The notes below the pieces were generated by a model. The model saw only the letters and a list, made by a program, of their open reading frames with translations. It was not told the DNA's origin and did not search any database. Below are positions 1-7,429 of a stretch of DNA of 41,795 nt, piece after piece. This DNA comes from Chromohalobacter sp. 296-RDG (GTDB lineage Bacteria > Pseudomonadota > Gammaproteobacteria > Pseudomonadales > Halomonadaceae). Each line of letters opens with the position of its first letter. Within the stretch, counting starts at the first letter, position 1. The stretch spans positions 1-41,795 of the forward strand of contig NZ_JARANY010000024.1 in assembly GCF_029889885.1 (NCBI RefSeq). Direction: 5' to 3'. The position numbers were made by a program, and so were the translations under genes.

Positions 1-90
1 CTTCGGGCTTCGGGCTTCGGGCTTCGGGCTTCGGGCTTCGGGCTTCGGGCTTCGGGCTTCGGGCTTCGGGCTTCGGGCTTCGGGCTTCGG
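1..90. repeat. Tandem array of 7-bp unit CTTCGGG (about 12.9 copies)
   Basis: Twelve exact copies of CTTCGGG followed by a partial thirteenth fill the first 90 bases, so the array probably continues beyond the left edge. It lies downstream of the cysQ stop codon and no gene covers it. A 7-bp unit is not a multiple of three, so copy-number changes would shift frame if it were translated. Nothing here shows a function; such arrays usually vary in copy number between strains through slippage. Confidence 0.95.
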
Positions 91-99
91 CAGCATTTT

Positions 100-134
100 A
101 GCTCGCAGCTCGTAGCTCGCAGCTCGTAGCTCGT
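100..134. repeat. Tandem array of 7-bp unit AGCTCG(C/T) (5 copies)
   Basis: Five consecutive 7-bp units AGCTCGC, AGCTCGT, AGCTCGC, AGCTCGT, AGCTCGT follow the CTTCGGG array after a 9-bp gap. The unit length is the same but the sequence differs. Further degenerate CTCG and GCCCG pieces continue toward the cysQ stop at 168. No coding potential is evident. Confidence 0.9.
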
Positions 135-167
135 CGCCCGTTGCCCGAAGCTCGCGGCATGGCCGCG

Positions 168-1004
168 TCAGGCGACACTTTCACGCAGGGCGCTTTCCCA
201 GCGTGTGTCACGTTGGCCGCAGACGAGGAAGAAGGGGTTCAAGACGCTCTCTTGCTGGTTGCAGCGCAGCGGTTGGAGCGTTTCGACATCGAGTACGTGC
301 CCGCCGGCAGCGGTGACGACGGCTTGGGCGGCGGCGGTGTCCCATTCGCAGGTGGGCGCGAGGCGCGGGTAGAGATCGGCCTGGCCTTCGGCGACCAGGC
401 ATAGCTTCAACGAGCTGCCCATGGAGACACATTCATGCGTGGGCAGGCGCTGGCAGAAGGCGTCGAAGATGTCGGCGCCGTGGCGGCGGCTGCCGACGAT
501 TTTCCAGGGCTCGGCCTGGGGATCGGGCAAGGCGCGGGCGTGAATCGCTTGGTCTTCACCGCCGTTTTCGCGCTTGCAGGCGCCCTCCCCTTGCTGGCCC
601 CACCAGGTCGCGGGACCGCTTTCCAGCGCCGGCGCGTGGACGATGCCGAACACCGGCACGCCGTCTTCCACCAGGGCGACGTTGAGCGTGAATTCGCCGT
701 TGTGGCTGATGAATTCCTTGGTGCCGTCCAGCGGGTCGATCAGCCAGTAACGCTGCCACGTCTGACGGGTCTCGTAACGGATCTCGGCGGATTCTTCGGA
801 GAGAATCGGCACCTTGGGGGTGAGCGCTTCCAGCAGCCCGACCAGGGCATGATGCGAGGCCATATCCGCCTCGGTGAGCGGACTGGCGTCACCCTTTTCT
901 TCGATGGCGAAGTCGCGGCGGTAGATCGCCATGACTTCTTGCCCGGCGACGTGAACGCCCTCGATGAGGCGATTGCGCATGGAATCGGTAATAAAATCGG
1001 TCAT
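168..1004 (-). CDS. cysQ: 3'(2'),5'-bisphosphate nucleotidase CysQ
   Basis: A 278-residue member of the inositol monophosphatase/CysQ family, which hydrolyses 3'-phosphoadenosine 5'-phosphate (PAP) from sulfate assimilation. Metal-binding motifs are visible: EES near residue 70, the hallmark DPLDGTKEF near residue 93, and the second motif WDTAAAQAVV near residue 220. The length is slightly above the usual ~250 residues because of a C-terminal tail. The first Met is used; no strong ribosome binding site is seen before it, and a second Met lies 8 codons in. It is transcribed toward the 7-bp repeat arrays at the left edge. The toxin-antitoxin pair lies upstream on the same strand, 68 bp away. 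Family assignment is secure. CysQ rather than another IMPase relies on the overall sequence pattern. Confidence 0.93.
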   Translation of the reverse strand: MTDFITDSMRNRLIEGVHVAGQEVMAIYRRDFAIEEKGDASPLTEADMASHHALVGLLEALTPKVPILSEESAEIRYETRQTWQRYWLIDPLDGTKEFISHNGEFTLNVALVEDGVPVFGIVHAPALESGPATWWGQQGEGACKRENGGEDQAIHARALPDPQAEPWKIVGSRRHGADIFDAFCQRLPTHECVSMGSSLKLCLVAEGQADLYPRLAPTCEWDTAAAQAVVTAAGGHVLDVETLQPLRCNQQESVLNPFFLVCGQRDTRWESALRESVA

Positions 1005-1072
1005 GTTGATTCGGGTATCCGGAATATCGGGTTGAGACGGTTGCAGGTCGGCACGGTTACTGAGCAGCTCAG

Positions 1073-1363
1073 CTAGAAGCCCGCTTCTTTCTGTTGACGG
1101 ATGGCCAACACCACTACAGTGTCAGCGTCGATACGGTACCGGGCGATATAGCCGCTATCACCGAAGTCAATCAGCCAATCCCGGTATACTTCTGACAGGT
1201 CGTCGATTGGGCGTCCGATATGGGGATGTTCTCCGAGTGCCTGGACGCCTTGGAGGATAGCCTGGGCAGCCCGCTCGGCCGCTGCGGGATTCTTCGGTTT
1301 CAAGAATCCACGCAGCCGCTCTAGGTCGTTAATCGCTGCCGAGGCGAAGATCACTCGTGGCAT
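1073..1363 (-). CDS. RelE/ParE-family toxin
   Basis: A 96-residue protein with the RelE/ParE fold pattern: the N-terminal segment FASAAINDLERLRGFL, a central HPHIGRPIDDL turn, and the C-terminal beta strands with YIARYRID and VVVLAIRQQKE. Family members are mRNA interferases (RelE) or gyrase poisons (ParE). The Arg in the penultimate strand and the Lys/Arg-rich C-terminus fit the family, but the target cannot be decided from sequence. Its start overlaps the end of the upstream antitoxin gene by 13 bp, so the two are probably translationally coupled. It sits between cysQ and a divergent CNNM gene with no mobile element beside it, so it appears to be a chromosomal cassette. Confidence 0.88.
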   Translation of the reverse strand: MPRVIFASAAINDLERLRGFLKPKNPAAAERAAQAILQGVQALGEHPHIGRPIDDLSEVYRDWLIDFGDSGYIARYRIDADTVVVLAIRQQKEAGF

Positions 1364-1629
1364 GTTGGAGCGGGCTCCTCATGATCCGTTCCCCAGCTAT
1401 TCAGCCACTTCTCTACTTCGTCTGCAGTCGCGTGCAGACCCGTCGCCTGGTAGTCCTCCCAAGCCCGGAGCGCATCCTGCTTGAAGGCTTCCCGGTTTTC
1501 CTCACGCGCGACATACTGCTCGATGGCTTCACGCATGAGCCAGTGCGAGGAGCGTCGGCGCGCATCGGCCAAGTGCTGCACCCTTCCTTTCAGGTCATCG
1601 TCGAGCTTGATGGATGTCGGGGTCGCCAT
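1351..1629 (-). CDS. Ribbon-helix-helix (CopG/ParD-like) antitoxin
   Basis: A 92-residue protein. Its N-terminus (TSIKLDDDLKGRVQHLADARRR, shown here only to identify the fold, then SSHWLMREAIEQYV) is a typical ribbon-helix-helix DNA-binding domain. The acidic, Trp-containing C-terminal half would wrap the toxin. ATG at 1629 is preceded by a good GGGAGGAT ribosome binding site. It precedes and overlaps the RelE/ParE toxin gene, the standard antitoxin-first order. RHH antitoxins bind their own promoter, and the 11-bp palindrome 32 bp upstream is a candidate operator. Confidence 0.88.
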   Translation of the reverse strand: MATPTSIKLDDDLKGRVQHLADARRRSSHWLMREAIEQYVAREENREAFKQDALRAWEDYQATGLHATADEVEKWLNSWGTDHEEPAPTCHE

Positions 1630-1660
1630 ATCATCCTCCCTGGTTAAAGCTCGTAGTAAG

Positions 1661-1671
1661 AGGTATTACCT
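1661..1671. promoter_or_regulatory. Candidate antitoxin operator (palindrome AGGTATTACCT)
   Basis: AGGTA-T-TACCT is a perfect 11-bp dyad with a central base, centred about 37 bp upstream of the antitoxin ATG and inside an AT-rich promoter-like stretch. RHH antitoxins recognise short palindromes of this size. The assignment is by position and symmetry only. Confidence 0.4.
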
Positions 1672-1732
1672 TTAAATACTATAGACCGCTTCGGCCTGGC
1701 TGTCGATGAAAGCAAAACGCCTAAAGGATGGA

Positions 1733-1762
1733 TTGACAGTCTTCTTCGGGACTGGATAAATA
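1733..1762 (+). promoter_or_regulatory. Sigma-70-type promoter of the CNNM gene
   Basis: A consensus -35 box TTGACA (1733-1738) is followed after 17-18 bp by ATAAAT/TAAATA (1756-1762) as the -10 region. This would place the transcription start near 1769, about 20 bases upstream of the ATG at 1791. The -10 is a weaker match than the -35. Confidence 0.5.
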
Positions 1763-1790
1763 CTCGCTCCATTCTTAACCAAGAGTCTTC

Positions 1791-2819
1791 ATGGTCCTCT
1801 TAGCGGCCTTTGCCCTGCTTTCCATCGGTTTTTCGTTTCTGTGTTCCATCCTCGAGGCGGCGTTGCTGTCACTGACGCCGAGCTATATCGCGCAGTTGAA
1901 GGATACTCGCCCGAAGCTGCATGCCTCGCTTTCCAAGCTGAAGGCCAACATCGACAGGCCACTGGCGGCGATCCTCACGCTCAATACCATCGCGCATACC
2001 GTGGGCGCGACGGGCGTGGGCGCGCAGGTGGCGGTGGTGTTCGGCGATGCGCACGTGGCGATTGCCTCGGCACTGATGACCCTGGCGATTCTGGTATTTT
2101 CCGAGATCATTCCCAAGACCATCGGCGCAAGCCATTGGCGAGCCCTCGCCCCGCTGCTGCCGCCGATTCTGCGGGTGATGATCGTGCTGCTGACACCGTT
2201 CATCTGGCTTTCCGAGCGGATCACCCATCGTATCGGCAGTACGCAGAACGATGTCGATATGCGCGGCGAGATCAAGGCGCTGGCGCGCATCGGTCTGGAT
2301 GAGAAGGCGCTGGACAATGACGAAGCCCGCGCCATCGTCAATATCCTCAATCTGCATGAGATTCGGGTGAAGAGCGTGATGACACCGCGCACGGTGTGTG
2401 TGGCGGTGACGCCGGATCTCAGCGTGGCGGAATTCGATGCGCAGTACGGCAAGATGCAGTTCACGCGCTTTCCGGTGATGGACGGCGGCGAGCAGGCGAT
2501 TGGCTACATCCACAAGGCGGATACTTATCACGCCGAGGATGAGCAGACCATGAAGGCGCTGATGCACCCCATCGAGGCGCTGCACGAGACGGATAACATT
2601 GAGCAGGTGTTCACCGCGATGCTCAAGGATCACGGGCATATGCGCGTGGTCTACGACGAGCACGGTACCTGGGTGGGCTTGATCACCATGGAAGACGTGA
2701 TCGAGACGATTCTCGGCCAGGATATCGTCGACGAGACGGACAACGTCGAGAACCTGCGCAAATACGCCAAGCAGCGCTGGGTGAAGCGCCTCAAGCGTGA
2801 TGGTGGCGGCGCCAACTGA
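1791..2819 (+). CDS. CNNM-domain (DUF21) and CBS-pair membrane protein, HlyC/CorC-like
   Basis: A 342-residue inner-membrane protein. Residues ~1-135 form the CNNM/DUF21 transmembrane domain: four hydrophobic segments, the helical hairpin SILEAALLSLTPSYIAQL, and the conserved FSEIIPKTIG motif. After a short linker come two CBS motifs (~195-315), starting at VMTPRTVCVAVTPDLSVAEF and ending at GLITMEDVIETILGQDIVDE. Relatives such as CorC/MpfA and eukaryotic CNNMs handle Mg2+ or other divalent cations, with the CBS pair sensing nucleotide-Mg. The C-terminal CorC_HlyC domain of longer relatives is absent; the protein ends with a basic tail. Transcribed divergently from the toxin-antitoxin pair. 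Cation transport is an inference from the family. Confidence 0.88.
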   Translation: MVLLAAFALLSIGFSFLCSILEAALLSLTPSYIAQLKDTRPKLHASLSKLKANIDRPLAAILTLNTIAHTVGATGVGAQVAVVFGDAHVAIASALMTLAILVFSEIIPKTIGASHWRALAPLLPPILRVMIVLLTPFIWLSERITHRIGSTQNDVDMRGEIKALARIGLDEKALDNDEARAIVNILNLHEIRVKSVMTPRTVCVAVTPDLSVAEFDAQYGKMQFTRFPVMDGGEQAIGYIHKADTYHAEDEQTMKALMHPIEALHETDNIEQVFTAMLKDHGHMRVVYDEHGTWVGLITMEDVIETILGQDIVDETDNVENLRKYAKQRWVKRLKRDGGGAN

Positions 2820-3129
2820 TCCGCGCCCCTTCGGCTACTCCGCCGTCAGTATGACTGCCGCCATGGCCTTCAGGGGCTGCGTCGTGCGGAAGTTGAAGCG
2901 TGCTGTATTCCTGTGACGAGATTCGGTGCTGTCTTCTTCGGGGATAGGTCTTCGGGGGAAGGTGCAGTCAATATACTGATCACCTTTGTGTCTTCTCACT
3001 TTCATCCAAACGTACGCCAAAATGGCGTACACATCGAGATAAGTTTCGTATTTTGCTAGGCTAAGTCGCCGATATCGCCAGAGAGGGCGTTATTGTTTAC
3101 TAACCCATCACCCATAAGGAGAGCAAGGA
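2820..3129. other. Intergenic region with a 19-bp inverted repeat
   Basis: This 310-bp spacer carries a perfect dyad GTACGCCA-AAA-TGGCGTAC at 3012-3030, about 100 bp upstream of the next gene. A minus-strand 65-codon frame with a GTG start (2835-3032) crosses it but has no recognisable domain or ribosome binding site. The stretch 3030-3070 is AT-rich and could hold the promoter of the 3130 gene. Nothing else recognisable was seen. Confidence 0.6.
3012..3030. promoter_or_regulatory. Perfect inverted repeat, candidate operator
   Basis: GTACGCCA / TGGCGTAC arms of 8 bp separated by AAA. Length and symmetry are typical of a dimeric repressor site. There is no T-tract to make it a terminator. It lies 100 bp upstream of the membrane-anchored protein at 3130 and about 190 bp after the CNNM stop codon. 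The regulator is unknown. Confidence 0.5.
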
Positions 3130-3795
3130 ATGCTCGAATGGCTTAACCATAATAGCGGCGCTCTGAGCGCGATCGCGAGTTTTTTCACCCTAATCGTGTG
3201 GCTATTCTACGCGCAGCTTCTTTACCTGAACTTTGCGCGACAACGGCGGCCACGCATCATCATCAACCGCGGGCGTAGCAAATCGCCGGACGGCATGTGC
3301 CTGATCAGCAATATGAGCTCAGAAGCGATCTTCGTCTCGAATGTCATGGGCGTACTGCATACGTCCAAAGGCGAATATACGTGCGATCTGACCGATTACA
3401 CCCGATCGGAAAACAGAGAAGAAGAGAGTAACGAGGAGCACGCCACGCGCCAGGGGCCGCTGGATTCGGGCGATTATCATCAGGTTTGCTCATTCAGGGA
3501 GATCATCGATCACGCCGCCGAGGAGCATAAGCTCGATATCGATCGTAGTTCGCTCATACTCTCCGATGAAACGCTGAGAATGCTGGAAATCAGGCTGGTC
3601 GCGATCTACGGCAACGAGGACCGTCCCGTGGGTGCGTATCGGTGCTTCATGCTGGAAAGGAGCGATCTCGATCCCGACGAGAAGAATAACGATTGCTTGA
3701 TCGTGCCCACTACGTTCGACACCCTCCGGATCTCACGTCGCTGGCACCAGAAGCGTATACGTCGGTGGCTGGATTCACTGCCGCGAGGCCGTTGA
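3130..3795 (+). CDS. Membrane-anchored protein of unknown function
   Basis: A 221-residue protein I do not recognise. It has one hydrophobic segment near the N-terminus (~residues 12-36, ASFFTLIVWLFYAQLLYL) followed by a basic FARQRRPR stretch, which favours the remainder being cytoplasmic. The rest is a soluble, charged domain: an early beta-rich part (MCLISNMSSEAIFVSNVMGV), an acidic insert (~95-115), and a C-terminus rich in Arg/Trp (RRWHQKRIRRWLDSL). A strong ribosome binding site, AAGGAGAGCAAGGA, precedes the ATG. The gene stands alone between the CNNM gene and the convergent cold-shock gene, and it ends just before a bidirectional hairpin terminator. It is probably real because of the ribosome binding site and the membrane topology. 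Function is not assignable. Confidence 0.72.
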   Translation: MLEWLNHNSGALSAIASFFTLIVWLFYAQLLYLNFARQRRPRIIINRGRSKSPDGMCLISNMSSEAIFVSNVMGVLHTSKGEYTCDLTDYTRSENREEESNEEHATRQGPLDSGDYHQVCSFREIIDHAAEEHKLDIDRSSLILSDETLRMLEIRLVAIYGNEDRPVGAYRCFMLERSDLDPDEKNNDCLIVPTTFDTLRISRRWHQKRIRRWLDSLPRGR

Positions 3796-3820
3796 TCGAC
3801 CATTGCCCCAAACGCAACAA

Positions 3821-3838
3821 GGCCCGCCGAAGCGGGCC
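3821..3838 (-). terminator. Hairpin terminator downstream of the cold-shock gene
   Basis: GGCCCGC-CGAA-GCGGGCC forms a 7-bp GC stem with a 4-base loop, between two convergent genes. On the minus strand it is followed by a T-rich stretch (TTGTTGCGTTT), so it mainly serves the cold-shock gene. It may also stop transcription from the plus-strand gene ending at 3795. Confidence 0.75.
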
Positions 3839-3881
3839 CTGTCATGCGAAGCCTATTGGCTTCAAATCATCAGGCGCGAAA

Positions 3882-4085
3882 TCAATCGGCCTTGACGTTG
3901 GACGCCTGGAGGCCTTTCTTGCCCTGAGTGACGTCAAAAGAAACCTTTTGGCCGTCCTGCAGGGATTTGAAGCCTTCAGCCTGAATTTCGGAGAAGTGGA
4001 CAAAGAGGTCATCGCCGCCGTCTTCAGGAGAGATGAAGCCGAAACCTTTAGCGTCGTTGAACCACTTAACTGTACCAGTTGCCAT
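3882..4085 (-). CDS. Cold-shock domain protein (CspA family)
   Basis: A 67-residue single cold-shock domain. RNP1 (KGFGFISPE) and RNP2 (DLFVHFSEI) are both intact, and the N-terminal [16 protein letters not shown] segment and C-terminal KGLQASNV are typical. The start is set at ATG 4085 rather than the longer frame at 4127. MATGTVKWF matches the family N-terminus, and AAGGA lies 10 bases upstream. Csp proteins bind single-stranded RNA/DNA and act as RNA chaperones. The ~145-bp upstream region without a gene is compatible with the long structured leader usual for csp mRNAs. Which csp paralogue this is cannot be told. Confidence 0.95.
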   Translation of the reverse strand: MATGTVKWFNDAKGFGFISPEDGGDDLFVHFSEIQAEGFKSLQDGQKVSFDVTQGKKGLQASNVKAD

Positions 4086-4227
4086 TTTCGATATCCTTTG
4101 CGCGTAGCGCTTTCTATTGCCGGGCATTTACCCGAGTTACAGTGGGTAAAACAAATTAGCGATACACCAGGCTCTCGAAGACATCGATTACTACTGACGG
4201 TATGCCACTTGCTAACCTACTTCTTGC

Positions 4228-4256
4228 AGCTTGGACCTTTGCGGGGACGCTGTCAA
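4228..4256 (-). promoter_or_regulatory. Possible promoter and long leader of the cold-shock gene
   Basis: On the minus strand a perfect TTGACA (4256-4251) is followed after 17 bp by a poor -10 match (CAAGCT, 4233-4228). If used, it would give a 5' leader of about 135 bases, as in other csp genes. The weak -10 makes this tentative. Confidence 0.3.
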
Positions 4257-4309
4257 TAGTTTCTCATCGTTCACTGCCACAGCGGCAGCCACGCCTCTCG
4301 AGCGAGGCT

Positions 4310-4576
4310 TTACCGCGACCCGCTTGATGAGTGACCTAGCTCGACGATGGTACGCATCAGCGTGGCGACGCTCTGGCTGGATTGGCTGTATTCCTGCATC
4401 AGCGCCTGGAGGCGCTCCTCGAACGGCGGCTCTTGGGGCGCGTCATCTTCATTGCTTGCCTCGCCACTATCGAGCTCCTGGAGAGCCGAGGCGAAGGCGT
4501 CATCGAGTTCACGAAACTTGCGGTGTTTTTCACGCTCATCCATGTGGCGTGACGAGGTTTGACGGTTATTTTTCAT
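4310..4576 (-). CDS. Small acidic protein resembling the MvaT N-terminal region
   Basis: An 88-residue protein without a recognised full domain. Its C-terminal half contains FEERLQALMQEYSQSSQSVA, which closely parallels FKEKLEALMKEYDKTPAAVI of the MvaT-type H-NS protein encoded at 21725-22102. That is the coiled-coil/dimerisation part of MvaT. The basic DNA-binding C-terminal domain of MvaT is absent; the protein ends GHSSSGSR. ATG at 4576 has only a weak ribosome binding site, and an internal Met (codon 12, 4543) is an alternative start. It may be a DNA-binding-deficient MvaT partner or antagonist, or the similarity may be only a short helical match. That it is a gene is likely; the role is speculative. 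Confidence 0.6.
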   Translation of the reverse strand: MKNNRQTSSRHMDEREKHRKFRELDDAFASALQELDSGEASNEDDAPQEPPFEERLQALMQEYSQSSQSVATLMRTIVELGHSSSGSR

Positions 4577-4821
4577 GGAAATATTGAAATCATGATGTAA
4601 CGGTTCAAAAGTGTGATAATGCGGCTCCGGTAAGGTTCACGAAGACGCTCGACGTACGGCCACGAATCACGCTCAGGTAACGCAGAAAAACGGTCTTGGT
4701 TAATAGGGAGTCTGAATCAAGTAGCGTTGACTCGGCCCAACACTATAGATGATGCCAAATCTGCAAAGTTCAATCCCTGCGGCTGTATATGCGCCGCACT
4801 CACCGAATGGTCGTCCAAAGC

Positions 4822-7338
4822 CTAGCGCGTGTGCGCAGTGCGCGCTGGTGGCATTTCTTGGCGCTGTGACAACCGCCACAGGAAAGATTCGACGGGCCGG
4901 GGCCGCCCTAGTAGATAGCCCTGGCCAACAGGGCAACCCAGTCCCCCCAGGACATCCATCTGCTCCTGAGTTTCTATCCCTTCGGCGACGACAGTCAACC
5001 CTAATCCCCGCGCCAGGTCGATGATGCCTTTGACCAGCAATTGGCTGCGCTCGTCCTCGGCGATGGCATCGATATAGACCTTATCGAGTTTGACCTTGGT
5101 GAACGGCAACTCTTTGAGAAAACGCAGCGAGGTATAGCCGGCCCCGAAGTCGTCCAGTACCAGGCCGAAGCCGTGCAGACGCAAGATCCGCATGATTTGG
5201 CACACTTGAGAAAGGTCTTGCGTGGCGACGTGCTCGGTGACCTCGAGCTCGATACACTGCGGGGGAACGCCGTAATGCGTGCAGCGCTCCAGTAACCAGT
5301 CGGTGAATCGGTGGTCGTCGAAATGACGTATCGACAGATTGATCGCCCATACCAGGCTCTGCGTATTCGTCAGCTCGTGACGCGCCAACCAGGCGAGCAT
5401 GGCGTCGAAGACTTTTTCGTCCAGCGGCACGATCTGGTGACTGGCTTCGGCGACGGGAATGAATTCACCGGGCGATATAGTGCCGAAGGTGTCGTGCTGC
5501 CAGCGAATCAAGGCTTCGGCGCCCATCAGTTGCCGAGTGGCGAGACGGTATTGGGGTTGCAGATAAAGCTCGAAGAACGGGGTTTCCTGCTCCATGGCAT
5601 CGGCCAGCGTCTCCGCCAGGAAACGCCGCCGCTCAGCGGTCTTGAGCATATCAGGTTTGAATAGCTGCGGTTCCGTCCCGGCACTGGCCAGCACCTGGTC
5701 GGCGGCATCTTGCGCGGCTTGCAACAGCGCTACGGGTGTCTTGCCATGCTCAGGCGACACGGCAACCCCGATACGTGGCTCGACCCGATGTGGCACGCCA
5801 TGAACCTCGATGGGCGCGTAAAGCATTTCCTGATAACGCGCGGCCATGGCGCTAGGATCGTGTGCACCGGAAGCCATGACCACGAAAACGTCGTCCGAGA
5901 GCCGCGCCGGATAACACACGCCGCCGCACGTATCGCGCAGACGCTCGGCAATGCTCTGTGCCGCTAGATCGGCGTATTGGACCCCAAACTGGGCGCGCAG
6001 GTGACGCAAGGCATCGAACGTCAAATAATAAAGCGAGACGGCGTAGGCATCGTCCATGAAACGTTGCAGATGCCGTTCAAGGGGCACGCGCCCCGGCAGA
6101 TCGGTCACACGGTCGTTGCGCAGGGCCTGGCGCTTCAAACGTTGCTTGCGTTCGCGCCACCGCGCCAGCCAGATGGCGAGGCCCGCCATGACCAGTGCAG
6201 CCAACGCCAGGGCGAAGGCCCTCCAGGTCCATTGACGCTGGGAAACGACCGCGTCGGGCACTTCGAGCCAATTGATGCCCTCCCGCGCGGATTCTTCGAA
6301 TTGGTCGCGAGCGCTGTACAATACGTCAGGAGTGGCAGAGATCAGACGTGCGCCACCCAGTGCCAGTCCATTTTCCAGTGCTCGTCCACCTTGCCCCCGC
6401 CCACCTTCGGGGGCGAGCAAGGCCTCGGTCAGCCTATCGGCCATATGCTCGGTCGCCGGGAAGACGCCGCCCAGACAGCCGTGATCGAGCCATTCGCGCT
6501 GGTAACACCAGAATTGCCAGCCCTGCTCTGCCAGCGCCTTGACGCGCACTAGATTCTCCTGCGTGACGGGCGCCGAGAGATAGGCTTGCAAGGGTTCTCC
6601 TTGTTGCTGGCGGCGCGCGCGAAAACGCGCCAGCACGTTCTCGTCGGGCGATTCCAACGCCAACCAGGCATCGCTGAGCCGGGGCGAACTCACCCGCCGC
6701 GCGCTGGCCACCAACGCATTCCGGCTCTCGCCCTGGGCGTACCACAGCGCCAGCGGGCCTTCCTCCGGGCGACGTGCTTCCAGAGCCCAGCGCAGGCCGC
6801 GCTCGGCATAGGTGTCGAGCCCGATATGCGCGATCTCTCGCGCTTGCAGCCACTCGCGAAGCTCGCCGTTATGCACGCCATAGGCCACCACCACGGTGTT
6901 TTCGGGCAAGGTGGGAGTGTGTTCGGGCGAGTTGGCAGTGTTCCTGGAAGCGTCCCTGAAAGAGTTAGAAAGGTGGCGATAGGCGCGCACGGCGGCGTCA
7001 TGCATAAGCAACACGTAGCCAAGGTCGTCCTGGCGATGCGTCATGGTTTCACGCCAGCGACGCAGCATCGTCTGGCGGGGAAAACGATCGACACCCAGTA
7101 CCTCCAGGCTAAGATTGCCCTCGCCCACGCGACGGGTGAGCGCATCGCATACATCGCTTAACAGGGCGTCGTCACTTTGCAGCGAAAGCTGGCTGGGCAC
7201 CACGATCATGGCGCTGGACGCGGTCGCAGACGATACTGGAGCGTCATCCTCGGCCGCCCCCGCCCCATCCAGCGGCAGGATAGCCAACACAAGGAGATAC
7301 CATAGCCAAAGCCCGGCCTTGTTGATGCCTTTCAGCAT
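4822..7338 (-). CDS. Membrane-anchored EAL c-di-GMP phosphodiesterase with degenerate GGDEF and periplasmic sensor
   Basis: An 838-residue protein. A signal-like hydrophobic N-terminus (~1-28) is followed by a periplasmic region (~30-365) whose alternating pattern recalls ABC-transporter substrate-binding folds. A transmembrane helix lies at ~370-392, then a GGDEF domain and an EAL domain. The GGDEF signature is replaced by LSDDV (~residue 479), so cyclase activity is not expected. The EAL domain keeps the catalytic set: EALIRW (Glu608), NLSIRHF, LEVTEH, DDFGAGYTSL, KLD, VAEGIET and the terminal GQGYLLGRP. It should hydrolyse c-di-GMP. A good AGGAGG site precedes the ATG. It starts 91 bp after the tadE stop with no clear terminator between, so it is probably the last gene of the Tad operon and may control pilus attachment. 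The ligand sensed by the periplasmic domain is unknown. Confidence 0.9.
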   Translation of the reverse strand: MLKGINKAGLWLWYLLVLAILPLDGAGAAEDDAPVSSATASSAMIVVPSQLSLQSDDALLSDVCDALTRRVGEGNLSLEVLGVDRFPRQTMLRRWRETMTHRQDDLGYVLLMHDAAVRAYRHLSNSFRDASRNTANSPEHTPTLPENTVVVAYGVHNGELREWLQAREIAHIGLDTYAERGLRWALEARRPEEGPLALWYAQGESRNALVASARRVSSPRLSDAWLALESPDENVLARFRARRQQQGEPLQAYLSAPVTQENLVRVKALAEQGWQFWCYQREWLDHGCLGGVFPATEHMADRLTEALLAPEGGRGQGGRALENGLALGGARLISATPDVLYSARDQFEESAREGINWLEVPDAVVSQRQWTWRAFALALAALVMAGLAIWLARWRERKQRLKRQALRNDRVTDLPGRVPLERHLQRFMDDAYAVSLYYLTFDALRHLRAQFGVQYADLAAQSIAERLRDTCGGVCYPARLSDDVFVVMASGAHDPSAMAARYQEMLYAPIEVHGVPHRVEPRIGVAVSPEHGKTPVALLQAAQDAADQVLASAGTEPQLFKPDMLKTAERRRFLAETLADAMEQETPFFELYLQPQYRLATRQLMGAEALIRWQHDTFGTISPGEFIPVAEASHQIVPLDEKVFDAMLAWLARHELTNTQSLVWAINLSIRHFDDHRFTDWLLERCTHYGVPPQCIELEVTEHVATQDLSQVCQIMRILRLHGFGLVLDDFGAGYTSLRFLKELPFTKVKLDKVYIDAIAEDERSQLLVKGIIDLARGLGLTVVAEGIETQEQMDVLGGLGCPVGQGYLLGRPRPVESFLWRLSQRQEMPPARTAHTR

Positions 7339-7429
7339 ACGTGCGGCCTCCTGCCGTCGAGATGAAGCCCGTCATCCTTTATCCCGAGTTACCACTTAGC
7401 GTAGACGTCGGTGATGTCTCTGCTGCTCT

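Noticed and set aside
2835-3032. 65-codon minus-strand frame with GTG start
   Set aside because: No ribosome binding site or domain, and the GTG lies inside the inverted repeat at 3012-3030. It could be a decayed fragment but is not supportable as a gene.
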